DNA of 64,000 nucleotides from Hymenobacter ruricola. Its GTDB lineage: Bacteria; Bacteroidota; Bacteroidia; Cytophagales; Hymenobacteraceae. A program made the position numbers and the translations under genes. Below are positions 24,005 to 34,100 of the stretch, piece by piece (positions within the stretch are counted from its first letter, which is position 1; each line of letters opens with the position of its first letter). The DNA lies in assembly GCF_015694525.1 (NCBI RefSeq), contig NZ_JADQDM010000006.1, positions 1-64,000 on the forward strand, read 5' to 3'. Below the pieces are notes generated by a model. The model did no database searches. It had not been told where the DNA came from and saw only the letters and a list, made by a program, of their open reading frames with translations.

Positions 24005-27000
24005 ATGAGCCTTTCCTCCGTCAGCATCAACCGGCCGGTCCTCGCTATCGTGATGAGCTTGCTCATTGTGATATTTGGGGCCATTGGGTTCCGCTCGCTC
24101 GCCATCCGCGAGTACCCGAGCGTCGACCCGCCCATCATCACGGTACAAACCAGCTACACCGGCGCCTCGGCCGACGTGATTCAGTCGCAAATCACCGAGC
24201 CGCTCGAAGAAGGCATCAACGGCATCGCGGGCATCAAAAACCTGTCGTCGACCAGCCGCGACGGGGCTTCTACGATTACGGTTGAGTTTGACCTGGATGT
24301 GGACCTGGAAGCGGCGGCCAACGACGTGCGCGACAAAGTGTCGAGTGCCCAGGGCCGCCTGCCGCGCGACGTGGACCCGCCCACCGTGAGCAAGGCCAAC
24401 GCCGACTCCTCCCCCATCATCCTGAGCTACCTGAGCAGTTCGTCGCGCACGCTCTTGGAGCTCACCGACTACGCCAACAACGTGCTCAAAGAGCGCCTGC
24501 AGACCATTCCGGGCGTAAGCGAAATCCGGGTGTGGGGCGAACGTAAGTACTCGATGCGCCTTTGGCTCGACCCGGTGAAGATGGCCGCCCTCGGCATCTC
24601 GCCCGTGGACGTGCAGCAGGCCCTGGCCCGCGAAAATGTGGAGCTGCCCAGCGGCGCCGTGCAGGGCCAGAGCACCCAGCTCTCGCTGCGCACCATGGGC
24701 CGCCTGGCCACCGTCGACGACTTCAACAACCTGATTATCCGCAACGACCCCGCCTCGCTGGTGCGCCTGACGGACGTGGGCTACGCCGAGCTGTACCCCG
24801 AAAACGACCAGACCATCCTGCGCCGCAACGGCATTCCGATGGTGGGCATCATGGCCATTCCGCAGCCGGGCACCAACCAGATTGCCATCACCGATGAGTT
24901 TAACAAGCGGATGAAGCAATACCAGAACGACTTGCCCAAGGATTTGAAAGTCAGCACAGGTTTTGATAACTCGGTGTTTATCCGGGCGTCGATTGCGGAG
25001 GTGGAAGACACCATCCTCGAAGCCTTTGTGCTGGTGGTGGTCGTGATTTTTCTGTTTCTGCGCGACTGGCGCTCCACCATCATTCCGGTGGTGGCCATTC
25101 CGGTGTCGCTGATTGGCATTTTCTTCGTGATGGACCTCATGGGCTTCACCATCAACGTGCTGACGCTGCTGGCCATCGTGCTGGCCATCAGCCTGGTGGT
25201 GGACGATGCCATTGTGGTGCTGGAAAATATTTACAGCCGCATCGAGGAAGGAGAAACCCCGCTCGAAGCGGCCAAAAACGGCTCGCAGGAAATCCTGATG
25301 GCCGTGGTTTCGACCACCATTGTGCTGGCGGCGGTGTTTCTGCCGGTGGTTTTCCTGTCGGGCATCACGGGCAAGCTCTTCCGGGAGTTCGGCATCGTGC
25401 TGGCCGGCTCGGTGCTGATTTCGGCCTTCGTGTCGCTCACGCTCACGCCGATGATGTGCTCGAAGCTGCTCAAGCGGGAGGAAACCCACAACTGGTTTTA
25501 CCGCAAGACCGAGCCCTTCTTCCAATACATCACCAACGCGTACCGCAGCTCGCTCGAAACTTTCCTCGGCCGCCGCTGGATGGCCTGGGGCCTGGTGGCC
25601 CTGACGGGCGTGGGCATCTGGTTTTTCATGAAAACGCTACCCTCGGAGCTGGCGCCCGTGGAAGACCGCAACCGCCTCAGCATCAATGCCACCGCTCCAG
25701 AAGGCGCGTCGTTCGAATACATGGACGACTACATGAACCAGCTGACCAAGGTGCTGACCGACAGCTCGGCCCGCGATGCGGATAACATCCTGACAGTGAC
25801 CTCGCCCGGCGGCGGCAGCAGCGGCGGCGCGGCCAACTCGGCCATTGCCCGCGTATTGCTCAAAGACCCCGACCAGCGCCCCCACACGCAGCAACAGCTG
25901 GCTGATATTCTGACGGCGGCCGTGAAAAAATACACCGGCGCCCGCGTGTCGGTGTCGCAGGACCAGAGCATTAGCTCCGGCGGGGGGGGCGGCCGGGGCG
26001 GTAGCTTGCCGGTGGGCTTTGTGGTGCAAACCCAGGATTTTGAGAAGCTGACCGCCGCCGTGCCGAAGTTTCTGGAAGCCGCGCTGGCCGACAAAACTTT
26101 CAGCTTTGTGGACGTGAACCTGAAGTTCAACAAGCCCGAATTGCGCGTGGTGATTGACCGCGAAAAGGCGCAGAGTCTCGGCGTGAGCGTGCAGGACATC
26201 AGCCAGACCCTGCAGGCGGGCCTCAGCGGGCAGCGCTACGGCTACTTCATCCGCAACGGCAAGCAGTACCAGATTATCGGCCAGGTGGCCCGCGAAGACC
26301 GCAACCAGCCGCTCGACGTGCGCACCCTGAACGTAAAAAGCCGCGACGGCAAACTCGTGCAGCTCGACAACGTGATTCGCCTCGAAGAAAAAAGCACGCC
26401 GCCCCAGCTCTACCGCTTCAACCGCTACAACGCGGCCACGTTCTCGGCCTCATTGGCCAAGGGCAAAACCCTGGGCGAAGGCATTGCGGCCATGCAGGCC
26501 ATTGCCGACAAGCAGCTTGACGAATCATTTTCCACGGCCCTCACGGGGCAGTCGCGCGACTTTGCCGAAAGCTCTTCGTCGGTGCTCTTCGCCTTCGGCC
26601 TGGCGCTGGTGCTGATTTATCTGATTCTGGCGGCGCAGTTTGAGAGCTTCCGCGACCCCGGCATCATCATGGTGACGGTGCCGCTGGCTTTGTCGGGCGC
26701 CTTGTTCAGCCTCTGGTATTTCAACCAGACCATGAACCTGTTTTCGCAAATCGGCATCATCATGCTGGTGGGCCTGGTGACGAAAAACGGCATTCTCATC
26801 GTGGAATTCGCCAACCAGAGCGTGGAGAAAGGCGCTGATTACATGACCGGCCTGATTGAGGGCGCCACGGCCCGCTTCCGCCCCATTCTGATGACGAGCC
26901 TGTGCGCCGTGCTGGGCATTTTGCCCATTGCCATGGCGCAGGGCGCGGGCGCGCTGGGCCGCCGGGCCATGGGCATTGGCGTGGTGGGCGGCCTGCTGTT

Positions 27001-27112
27001 TGCCACGGGCCTCACGCTGTACGTAGTGCCGGTGATGTATTCCTACTTCGCCACGGCCAAGAACCACAAACCCAAAACGGCTGAGAAGAAACCCGAAGCG
27101 GTGACGGCTTAA
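24005..27112 (+). CDS. RND efflux pump, hydrophobe/amphiphile type (AcrB-like)
   Basis: A 1035-residue inner membrane transporter of full RND length with 12 transmembrane segments and two periplasmic loops. Typical signatures are the N-terminal helix (SVSINRPVLAIVMSLLIVI), YPSVDPPIITVQTSYTGASADV, the TM4 motif AISLVVDDAIVVLENI whose two Asp residues relay protons, and GLVTKNGILIVEFANQ in TM10. A glycine stretch (SSGGGGGRGGS) sits in the second periplasmic loop. It pumps drugs or other amphiphiles out through adaptor and TolC. The gene follows the adaptor after a repeat-filled gap of 161 bases. Confidence 0.96.
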   Translation: MSLSSVSINRPVLAIVMSLLIVIFGAIGFRSLAIREYPSVDPPIITVQTSYTGASADVIQSQITEPLEEGINGIAGIKNLSSTSRDGASTITVEFDLDVDLEAAANDVRDKVSSAQGRLPRDVDPPTVSKANADSSPIILSYLSSSSRTLLELTDYANNVLKERLQTIPGVSEIRVWGERKYSMRLWLDPVKMAALGISPVDVQQALARENVELPSGAVQGQSTQLSLRTMGRLATVDDFNNLIIRNDPASLVRLTDVGYAELYPENDQTILRRNGIPMVGIMAIPQPGTNQIAITDEFNKRMKQYQNDLPKDLKVSTGFDNSVFIRASIAEVEDTILEAFVLVVVVIFLFLRDWRSTIIPVVAIPVSLIGIFFVMDLMGFTINVLTLLAIVLAISLVVDDAIVVLENIYSRIEEGETPLEAAKNGSQEILMAVVSTTIVLAAVFLPVVFLSGITGKLFREFGIVLAGSVLISAFVSLTLTPMMCSKLLKREETHNWFYRKTEPFFQYITNAYRSSLETFLGRRWMAWGLVALTGVGIWFFMKTLPSELAPVEDRNRLSINATAPEGASFEYMDDYMNQLTKVLTDSSARDADNILTVTSPGGGSSGGAANSAIARVLLKDPDQRPHTQQQLADILTAAVKKYTGARVSVSQDQSISSGGGGGRGGSLPVGFVVQTQDFEKLTAAVPKFLEAALADKTFSFVDVNLKFNKPELRVVIDREKAQSLGVSVQDISQTLQAGLSGQRYGYFIRNGKQYQIIGQVAREDRNQPLDVRTLNVKSRDGKLVQLDNVIRLEEKSTPPQLYRFNRYNAATFSASLAKGKTLGEGIAAMQAIADKQLDESFSTALTGQSRDFAESSSSVLFAFGLALVLIYLILAAQFESFRDPGIIMVTVPLALSGALFSLWYFNQTMNLFSQIGIIMLVGLVTKNGILIVEFANQSVEKGADYMTGLIEGATARFRPILMTSLCAVLGILPIAMAQGAGALGRRAMGIGVVGGLLFATGLTLYVVPVMYSYFATAKNHKPKTAEKKPEAVTA

Positions 27113-27124
27113 AGTTGAACGACC

Positions 27125-27293
27125 AACTCCCCTCCTTTTTTAAGGAGGGATGTTCGAGCCGCAGGCTCGAACGGGGGTGGTTGAGTCGTTGAACGATAAT
27201 GGCACTACGCAGTAATTCATCGTTCAACGACATTCACCGCCCCAGTTGTCGCAGGCGCGGCAACGTCCCCTCCTTAAAAAAGGAGGGGAGTTT
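27125..27293. repeat. Nested inverted repeat element between pump and TolC genes
   Basis: Outer arms at 27125-27150 and 27266-27293 carry CTCCCCTCCTTTTTTAAGGA in opposite orientation, and each arm is itself palindromic. Inside lie a hairpin (GTTCGAGCC/GGCTCGAAC at 27152-27172) and a second inverted pair, TCGTTGAACGAT at 27186-27197 with its complement at 27219-27230. It looks like a small non-coding mobile or REP-type element. Confidence 0.8.
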
Positions 27294-27312
27294 GATGTTC
27301 TGAATTCCTTCC

Positions 27313-28695
27313 ATGAAATTCCCGATTCTCTTTTTCCTTGCCCTCCTCCCCTTCGCCGCGCTGGCGCAGCAGGTGCCCAAGGCGCGCCCAAACCAGCTGA
27401 AGCGGCCGGCATCGGTGGCCACGGCCCCGCCGCTGTCGCTGCAGCAGGCCATTGCGGAGGCCTTGCAGCACAACTACGGCATTCTGTTGGCGCGGCAGGA
27501 CGAGCAGATTGCGCAGAACAACGTGACGCGCGGCAACGCCGGCCAGCTGCCCAGCCTCACCGGCAATTTCACCCGGACGTTCAACAACAACAACATTAAT
27601 CAGCGCTTTGGCGAGGCCGACCCGCGCATCGTGAACGGGGCTACTTCCAACGCCTTGAATGCCAACGTGACGCTGGGCTGGACGATTTTTGACGGTTTCG
27701 GCATGTTCATCGCCTACGACCGGCTGAAAACCCTGCGCCAGCAGCAGCAGCAAATCACGCGCGCCAACGTGGAGGAAACCGTGGAAGCCGTGACCAACGC
27801 CTACTACGACGTGGTGCGGCAGGCCGGCAAAATCACCTCGCTGGAAGAAGCCCTGAAAATCGGCCAGGCCCGCATCGACCTCACCCAGGCGCAGGTGGAC
27901 GTGGGCGTGAGCGCCAAAGTGGAAGTGCTGACGGCCCGGGTGGACTACAACGCCGACCGCAGCCTGTTTCTGCAGCAGCAGCAGGCCCTGGCCGCCGCCA
28001 AAATCACGCTCAACAACCTGCTGGGCCGCACCCCCAAGGTGGACTTTGAGCCGAGCGACAGCCTGGTAGTGACACGCGATTTGCGCGAGGACGCCGTTAC
28101 CGAAGGCATCAAAACGCGGAACCCGCGGCTGGCGCAGGCCCGCCTGGGCACCGAAGTGGCCACCTACGACCGCCGCCTGGTGCGGGCCTCGCGCTTCCCC
28201 CAGATTGGGCTGGTGTCGGGCTACGGCCTCACCCGCAACATCAACAACGCCGCGTTTGCCGGCACCGTCCTCACCAGCAGCACCAACCAGGTGCAGGGCC
28301 TGAACTACGGCATCACGGCTTCGGTGCCCATTTTCGATGGATTCAACCTGCGCCGCCAGGAACAGAACGCCCGCGTGGTGGAAGAGCAAAGCAAGCTCAG
28401 CCTGGCCCAAACGGCCCTGCAGCTCGATGCTGACGCGTCCACGGCCTTTGCCCAATACCAGAACTTCCTGCAGCTGCTGGAGCTCGAAGAAACCAATATC
28501 CAGCTGGCCCGCCAAAACGTGGACATTGCCCTGGAGCGCTACCGGCTGGGCCTGCTCACGCCCCTGGCCCTGCGCGAAGCCCAGCGCAACCAGCTCGACG
28601 CCGAAACGCGCCTGCTGGACATCCGCTACTCGGCCAAGCAGGCCGAAACCCAGCTCCGTCGCTTGAGCGGCGACCTGGTGCAGGCCGGCAGTTGA
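27313..28695 (+). CDS. TolC family outer membrane efflux protein
   Basis: A 460-residue exported protein with a signal peptide (PILFFLALLPFAALAQ) and two outer-membrane-efflux repeats, each long coiled helices: LSLQQAIAEALQHNYGILLAR at about 38-58 and ITASVPIFDGFNLRRQEQNARVV in the second half. The paired motif NVTLGWTIFDGFGM / ASVPIFDGFNL marks the internal duplication of this family. It forms the trimeric channel of the efflux system. It follows the pump on the same strand, separated by 200 bases filled by a repeat element. A strong terminator follows. Confidence 0.95.
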   Translation: MKFPILFFLALLPFAALAQQVPKARPNQLKRPASVATAPPLSLQQAIAEALQHNYGILLARQDEQIAQNNVTRGNAGQLPSLTGNFTRTFNNNNINQRFGEADPRIVNGATSNALNANVTLGWTIFDGFGMFIAYDRLKTLRQQQQQITRANVEETVEAVTNAYYDVVRQAGKITSLEEALKIGQARIDLTQAQVDVGVSAKVEVLTARVDYNADRSLFLQQQQALAAAKITLNNLLGRTPKVDFEPSDSLVVTRDLREDAVTEGIKTRNPRLAQARLGTEVATYDRRLVRASRFPQIGLVSGYGLTRNINNAAFAGTVLTSSTNQVQGLNYGITASVPIFDGFNLRRQEQNARVVEEQSKLSLAQTALQLDADASTAFAQYQNFLQLLELEETNIQLARQNVDIALERYRLGLLTPLALREAQRNQLDAETRLLDIRYSAKQAETQLRRLSGDLVQAGS

Positions 28696-28711
28696 CCAAT
28701 CTTCGGTCAAT

Positions 28712-28754
28712 GCCAAAAAAGGCCGTCATGCTAAGCATGACGGCCTTTTTTGGC
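28712..28754. terminator. Bidirectional terminator with 20-base perfect arms
   Basis: GCCAAAAAAGGCCGTCATGC at 28712-28731 and its exact complement at 28735-28754, loop TAA. It has T runs on both strands for the converging genes ending at 28695 and 28771, and carries the GTCAT core of the repeat family. Confidence 0.9.
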
Positions 28755-28770
28755 GCCGTACAACCACCCG

Positions 28771-29667
28771 CTACTCCTTCACAAACCGCTTGTTTTCGCT
28801 GCCTGATTTGGTGGTGATTTTGTAGAAATACGTGCCGGCGGGCAAGTCGTGCAAATCGAGCTGCTGGGTGTGCGCGCCTGTTGAAGCCTGGGCTTCGCTG
28901 AAGAGCGTGCGCAGCTTGTTGCCGTTTTTGTCGAGCAAGTCAACGGTCACGGGGCCGGCTTTGCGCACGTCGTACTCCATTTGGGTGGTGGCCGCGGCCG
29001 GGTTGGGGTAGAAGCTGGTGGCGCCCAGCGCGGGCTCGGCGGGGGCGGCCGTGGCGTTGGGGTCCATCAGCAAAAACTTGGCAGGCCGAAAGAAGCCGTG
29101 GTGCCTGCCGCCGCGGTGGCCGCGCCCCTCGCGCCCGGCGAAGCGGGCCATCTGCTCCGGCTGCCCGGGCGCGGCGTTTTTAACCGCAATGGCGCGCAGG
29201 TCGGTGGTCCATTTTTCTCGCTGGGGCTGCACTTCCTCGGCCAGCTTTGCGATGGCGCCGTCGTATTTCTGGGCCATTTCAGCCACTTTCAGCATGATGC
29301 TGCGGCTTTCGCTGCGCAGTTGGTGCAACTGCTCGCGCTGGGCTTCGGTGAGTTCGGGGCGCTGGCCCGGCGCCGACGTGCCGGCAGGGCGGAAACTTTG
29401 GCGCAGGGCCTTGCCTTTGGCCTCAAGCACCTTGAGCTGGGTGCGGTAGGCGGCCAGCTGGGTGCGGTCTTCGGCAGCGAGCTGGGGCTCCAGCTTCTGG
29501 CGCTGCTGCCGCAGCACGGGCAGCACATTGGCTTGGGCGTAGGCCTTCATTTCGGCGTGGCCGGGGCGGCCGTCGCGCGGGTGCTGGGGCTGGGCCAGGC
29601 CTGCCCCGCTGGCGGCCAGCGCCAGCAGGAGCGCCAAGCCCGCGGCCTTTAGTGCGTTTCTTTTCAT
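28771..29667 (-). CDS. T9SS-exported Spy/LTXXQ-like helical protein
   Basis: A 298-residue protein: signal peptide (LALLLALAASGAGLAQ), a helical charged region (about 40-180; VLPVLRQQRQKLEPQL and LTEAQREQLHQLRSESRSIM) that resembles LTXXQ/Spy-type periplasmic chaperone or metal-stress proteins, a His/Arg/Gly linker (REGRGHRGGRHHG) and a C-terminal type A sorting domain (about 215-298; FYPNPAAATTQMEYDV, GTYFYKITTKSGSENKRFVKE). The sorting domain sends it across the outer membrane by T9SS. The pairing of such a helical domain with this signal is uncommon. The LTXXQ likeness is inference. Confidence 0.82.
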   Translation of the reverse strand: MKRNALKAAGLALLLALAASGAGLAQPQHPRDGRPGHAEMKAYAQANVLPVLRQQRQKLEPQLAAEDRTQLAAYRTQLKVLEAKGKALRQSFRPAGTSAPGQRPELTEAQREQLHQLRSESRSIMLKVAEMAQKYDGAIAKLAEEVQPQREKWTTDLRAIAVKNAAPGQPEQMARFAGREGRGHRGGRHHGFFRPAKFLLMDPNATAAPAEPALGATSFYPNPAAATTQMEYDVRKAGPVTVDLLDKNGNKLRTLFSEAQASTGAHTQQLDLHDLPAGTYFYKITTKSGSENKRFVKE

Positions 29668-29795
29668 AAGATTTCGGAATAAGTGGTGGAGGGTCAAGAG
29701 CTGTTGCATAGACGTGGCCAGTGGCCCAGGGTTTAAGCCCGCGCCCGGATTTTACGCCCTCCCCCTTCCTCCCACCACCGCGCCTGGGGCGGCGC

Positions 29796-30260
29796 CTACA
29801 GGCACTCCCGAAACACAATCGGCGGCGTTCGGGCGATGACCGTGCTGCGGCCGGGCGCCGTGTTGCGGTGCAGGTAGAAGTAGCAGGTGAGCGGGCGCTT
29901 TAGCCGCGGGTTGGCCCATATTTTGGCCAGCGGATATTCCACCGTGAGGGTATCGTGGCGGCTGGTGACCGGAATGACGCCCTGCATGCCGCTGGAAAAC
30001 GTCATGCGCGGGTCGGTGCTCTGAAATTTAATGGAAACCTCGAAGCCATAGTCCGACTGCTCCTGCGCGGCAATGACGTAAGCCACCTTGGCTTTGAAAA
30101 CGGATTGAGAGGTGGGCACCGTGCAGGGCGGCTGGTTGAGGACCAGCAGCGCGATGCTGCTGCCGGGAGCCGGCGCCTGCTGCGCCACCCGGTTTGGCAC
30201 CGCCCCGACGAAGGCGAAGGCCATCAGGGCAACAAACCCAATGGAAAGTGTTTTTTTCAT
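29796..30260 (-). CDS. Small secreted protein of unknown function
   Basis: A 154-residue protein with a signal peptide (MKKTLSIGFVALMAFAFVGAV). The mature chain looks beta-rich (VFKAKVAYVIAAQEQSDYGFEVSIKF, DTLTVEYPLAKIW) and has two cysteines spaced widely (PPCTVPT and LTCYFYL) plus one at the C-terminus (FRECL), which could form disulphides outside the cytoplasm. No family recognised. It is on the same strand as the upstream neighbour's partner at 28771 but with a gap of about 130 bases. Confidence 0.65.
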   Translation of the reverse strand: MKKTLSIGFVALMAFAFVGAVPNRVAQQAPAPGSSIALLVLNQPPCTVPTSQSVFKAKVAYVIAAQEQSDYGFEVSIKFQSTDPRMTFSSGMQGVIPVTSRHDTLTVEYPLAKIWANPRLKRPLTCYFYLHRNTAPGRSTVIARTPPIVFRECL

Positions 30261-30464
30261 AGACAGCGCGAAGTCAGGCCAGAACCAGCGGTTGTGCCGG
30301 GATGGCCACCCCGGTCTTTTGTTCCAGTGTTAATATTAAGGCAGTAAAGCTACTTTGCGTCGTCCGGCATGCTGTCCCGGCATTAAATGCTCGCTGCACG
30401 CCACGCCTGGCCGCCACGCCATCAGCCAGCGCGGGCCACGTGCGGGCCGGCGCAGCCTTCTGTT

Positions 30465-30472
30465 TACTTTCG
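30465..30472 (+). promoter_or_regulatory. TACTTTCG box five bases before the cupin start
   Basis: Seven of eight matches to TAnnTTTG, followed by ACTCC and ATG 30478. Confidence 0.4.
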
Positions 30473-30477
30473 ACTCC

Positions 30478-30957
30478 ATGACCACCGCCCAGGACCTTAT
30501 TCAGCAGCTGCACCTGCAGCCCCACCCCGAAGGCGGCTTCTACCGCGAAACTTACCGGGCCGGCCTCCAGACAACCGCCGAGAGCGGCGCGCGGCGCAAC
30601 GCAAGCACGGCCATCTACTACCTGCTGGAAAACGACAACCGCTCGCATTTCCACCGGATACAATCGGATGAGCTGTGGTTTTTTCATCAGGGGCAGCCCC
30701 TGGAGCTGCTGCTGTTGCAAGACGGGGGCCTCACCACCATTACCCTGGGCCAGGACGTGGCGCAGGGCGAGTTGCCCCAAGCCGTTGTGCCGGCCCATAC
30801 GTGGTTCGGGGCCCGGGTTAAGGCCGGAACCGGCTTTTCACTGGTCAGCTGCACGGTGGCCCCCGGCTTCGATTTTGCTGATTTTGAGCTGGCCGACCGG
30901 GCCCGGCTAACCGCAGAGCTCCCGGCTCTGGCCGCAGTTATCGCGCAATTCACCTGA
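30478..30957 (+). CDS. Cupin domain protein (DUF985 type)
   Basis: A 159-residue single-domain cupin. It opens with DLIQQLHLQPHPEGGFYRETYR, characteristic of the DUF985/YML079-like group, then STAIYYLLENDNRSHFHRIQSDELWFFHQGQPLELLLL, where His residues around 60-75 and Glu67 occupy the usual metal-binding positions, and ends with VPAHTWFGARV and FSLVSCTVAPGFDFADFEL. These proteins bind small ligands or act as isomerases on sugars; the substrate is not known. Start ATG 30478 is set by the domain start. Confidence 0.92.
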   Translation: MTTAQDLIQQLHLQPHPEGGFYRETYRAGLQTTAESGARRNASTAIYYLLENDNRSHFHRIQSDELWFFHQGQPLELLLLQDGGLTTITLGQDVAQGELPQAVVPAHTWFGARVKAGTGFSLVSCTVAPGFDFADFELADRARLTAELPALAAVIAQFT

Positions 30958-31055
30958 AACGCTTGGTATGAGCTGCCGAACCTGACAGAGACACCCCGCT
31001 CCGACTGCTTCCGGTTTTCCTGCTGATTTCAGCCCAGTAGCTTCAGTCCAAAAGC

Positions 31056-31091
31056 AAAAAAGGCCGGCCCCGCAGCGGGACCAGCCTTTTT
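31056..31091 (-). terminator. Terminator of the pectinesterase gene
   Basis: On the minus strand a hairpin around GGTCCCGCTGCGGGGCC is followed by a run of T residues. Its position and core resemble the terminator of the neighbouring giant gene at 35709-35742. Confidence 0.75.
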
Positions 31092-31111
31092 ACTTGAAGT
31101 TGGCAGAGAGC

Positions 31112-34100
31112 TTATTGCACCACCACCTTACGCACCACAGGCGTACCGTTGAGGCTCAGGCGCAGGGTATAAACGCCGGCCGCCAGGCCGCGCACGTCAA
31201 ACTCCGCATCAAGGGCCTGACCGGCCGGGGCGCTGAGCGTGCGGCTCCGCACGGTCTGGCCCAGGGCATTCACCAGCGTCGCCGGCACGGCAACTTTGCT
31301 GCTCAGCACCGGCAGTTGCAGGCGGAAGGCGCCGCTGGCCGGGTTGGGGAACAGCTGCACCTGCGCGGCCAGCACCTGCGCGGCGGTAGCCAGCGGGGCC
31401 GCGGCCGGGCCAAACTCCAGGGTGAAGCGGCCCGCGGCCGTGGTGCTGGCCAGCGTGAAGGCGTAGCGGCTGCCCGTGCTCAGCGCCGTGCGCGTGCCGG
31501 TGAGGGCGTCGTGCAGGGTAGCCGTCATCGAACCAAAGTTGTCGAGGGTCGGCACCGTGAGGGTGTAAGTACCCGCCGCGGGCACGCCCACGAACAACGG
31601 CACCATTGTGGCCACCGTGGGCAGCGGGCGGCCGTCGATGGCCAGCATTTCGGTACCGGTCAGCGAGGCCAGGTTCAGGCCGTTGGGATTGGTCAGCTTG
31701 GTGGCGTCGAAGGCAGCATCGACGCCGCTGGTGGCTTGGTTATCAAAGTACAGGAAAGCATCATCGGCGAAGCCGGCGCCGGCCAGCTGCAGGCGCAGCA
31801 GCGGGCGGGTGCTGGCCGCCGCCCGCCCAAAGGCCGGCTGAGTGCCGAAAGTTTTCACGCGGTTGGCGTTGCTCAGGGTGAAGGCGCCGGTGCCGGGAGT
31901 GCTCACCCGCACGAAGAAGCCCGCGCCCGCATCGATGATGGGGCTGCCGGTGCCGCTGCCGCCCGTGCCCGTCCCGTTGGGCAGGTAGGTGGTGTAGGAA
32001 CCCACGTACTGGCCCGAAGAATGGTAGATGTACATGGCCGCGTCGAGGTTGGTGAGCTGCGCGGTGGTCACCGTGCTCCAGTCGAGCGGGGCCGGGTACG
32101 GGTTGCCCACCAGCTGCCAGCCGGCGGCGGCATCGGTGCCGCGGGTCAGGTTGTTGATGTTGTAGCCGCCGTTGTTGAACGTGCCCACAAAATCCACCAG
32201 CGTGGCATTGGGGGCATTCACGGTGTAGCCTTTGCCCACGCTCATGGGGTCGGTCAGGTCGTTGGGAGAAAACCAGCCTTTGTCGAAGTCGATGAGGTCG
32301 GTGGCGATGCTGCTGGCGCCGGTGCCGGCGGTCACGCGGGCTTCGTTGTAGCCATACACCGTGGGGAAGGGGTTCACCTGCTTGGCCAGCCTGGCCGAGT
32401 TATAAACCGAATTCACCACCGGCGTGAAGCCGGGGGCAGCCAAATCGGCCACGGTGGTGTTGCTCACCGGCGCCGAGTAGTGGTGGTAGCCGATGTTGGC
32501 GGCCGTGCTCACGTCGATGGCGCGCTGCAGGGTGCCGGTACCGTTCACCACGCCGCCGGTGTTGTCAAGCAGGGCCGTGCCCTGGCCAGCCACCGACAAC
32601 AGCGTGAATGCGTTGCCGTTGGTGAGCAGGTTGCCGCTTTGCAGACGGGCCAGCTGGGCCACGCCCACGGCCCGGCTCAGTGTCAGGGTGCGGTCGGCGG
32701 CCAGGGGGGCGGTGTTGTTAACGGTCAGGTTGCGCACGGTGGCGGGCAGGCCGTTGCCGCTGGTTTGGGCCACGGTGCCGTTGTAAGTGTAGCTGGCATC
32801 GGGGCTGAACGTGCGGGCTCCGGTGTTGCGCACGGCACCCGTGGCACCGCTGGCCGAAATGCCGGCCGCATCGGCAATGCGCAGTTCGCTGCCCGCGGCT
32901 ATGGTCACGCTGCCGCCCCCAAGCAGGGCCTGGGCGTTGGTGTTGAGCATGGCGCCGGTGGCGGTGGTCAGGGCGGTGTTCACGGTCACGGGCAGCATCA
33001 GGGTGGCCTGGGCGCCGCTGGCCACGGTCACGGTGTTGTAGGCACCGGTGAGGGTGCGGCCGTCGGTGATGGTCACGTCGCCCACGGTAGCGGCCTGGGC
33101 GTCGCCTTTGATGCGGAAGTTTTTCAGCATGCCGTAGCGCGGCGTGCCGGTGCTGCCGCAAGCGAAGTACAGGCGCACCGTCAGAGTCTGGCCGCCCGCC
33201 ACGGTCACGCCGCCGGTGGGGTTGCCGGCGCTGGGGCCGCTCAGGGCCACGCGGTAGAGGGCGGTGGTGGCGGCCGTCTGGTTCAGCAGCGGGAAGGAAT
33301 TATTGAAATTGCCGCTGGCCGAGAAAGCCAGCGCACCGCTGGGCCCGCGGCCGCCGGTGATTTCCGTGGAGTCGGCGGGGGCGGCAAAGCCGTTCAGCGA
33401 GTACACCACGGCCATTTTCGTGTTCGAACTGGTGTTGTAGAATGCCGAGTTGAACAGCAGCGAGTCCACGCGCACGGTCGAGCCCGCGGCCACGGTCATC
33501 GTGAACTGCTCGTAGTATTTGCGGTTCAGGGTGCCGCCCACCACGGTCCAGGTGCCGTCGCCGTTGGCCGTAGGCCCGAAGGCCTGGCCGAACAAGTTAG
33601 AATAGGCTGGCACGGAGGGCAGCGTGGTGCCGTTGGAAAGGTACAGGCGCTTGAGCGTGGGCACCGTGGCCGCCAGACGGGCGTTGCGGGCGAAGGTGCT
33701 GTCGGCGCTGTTGGCGCGCAGGGGCCACTGCTGCAGCACCACCGAGAACGTGGTGGGCGCCACGATGGCCGTGCCACTCACGGCCAATATTACCGACGTG
33801 GCATTGGTGCTGGCCAGGGTCACGTTGCCGGCATAGCTGTTGGCCGTGGCCGCGTTCAGGCGAATGTAAACCGGCGTGCCGGCCAGCGTGCCGCCGGTGG
33901 GCGCCAGGCTCACGCTGCTGCTGTACGTGCCGCCCGAAGTCAGCGACACTTCGTAGTTGGCCGGTGCAGTCACGCTCACCGCCGAGGTCAGGTCGGTGCC
34001 CGAAACCGTCACGCTCTGCGCCGACGAAGGCGAGCCCAGTTGCTGCGTGAAGCCCCCCAAGGTACCCGTCACCACAATAGTGGGCGCGCTGCTGATGGTC

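Noticed and set aside
27125..27293. Possible riboswitch or attenuator before tolC
   Set aside because: The structure is made of repeat arms with palindromic ends and contains no recognised ligand-binding core.
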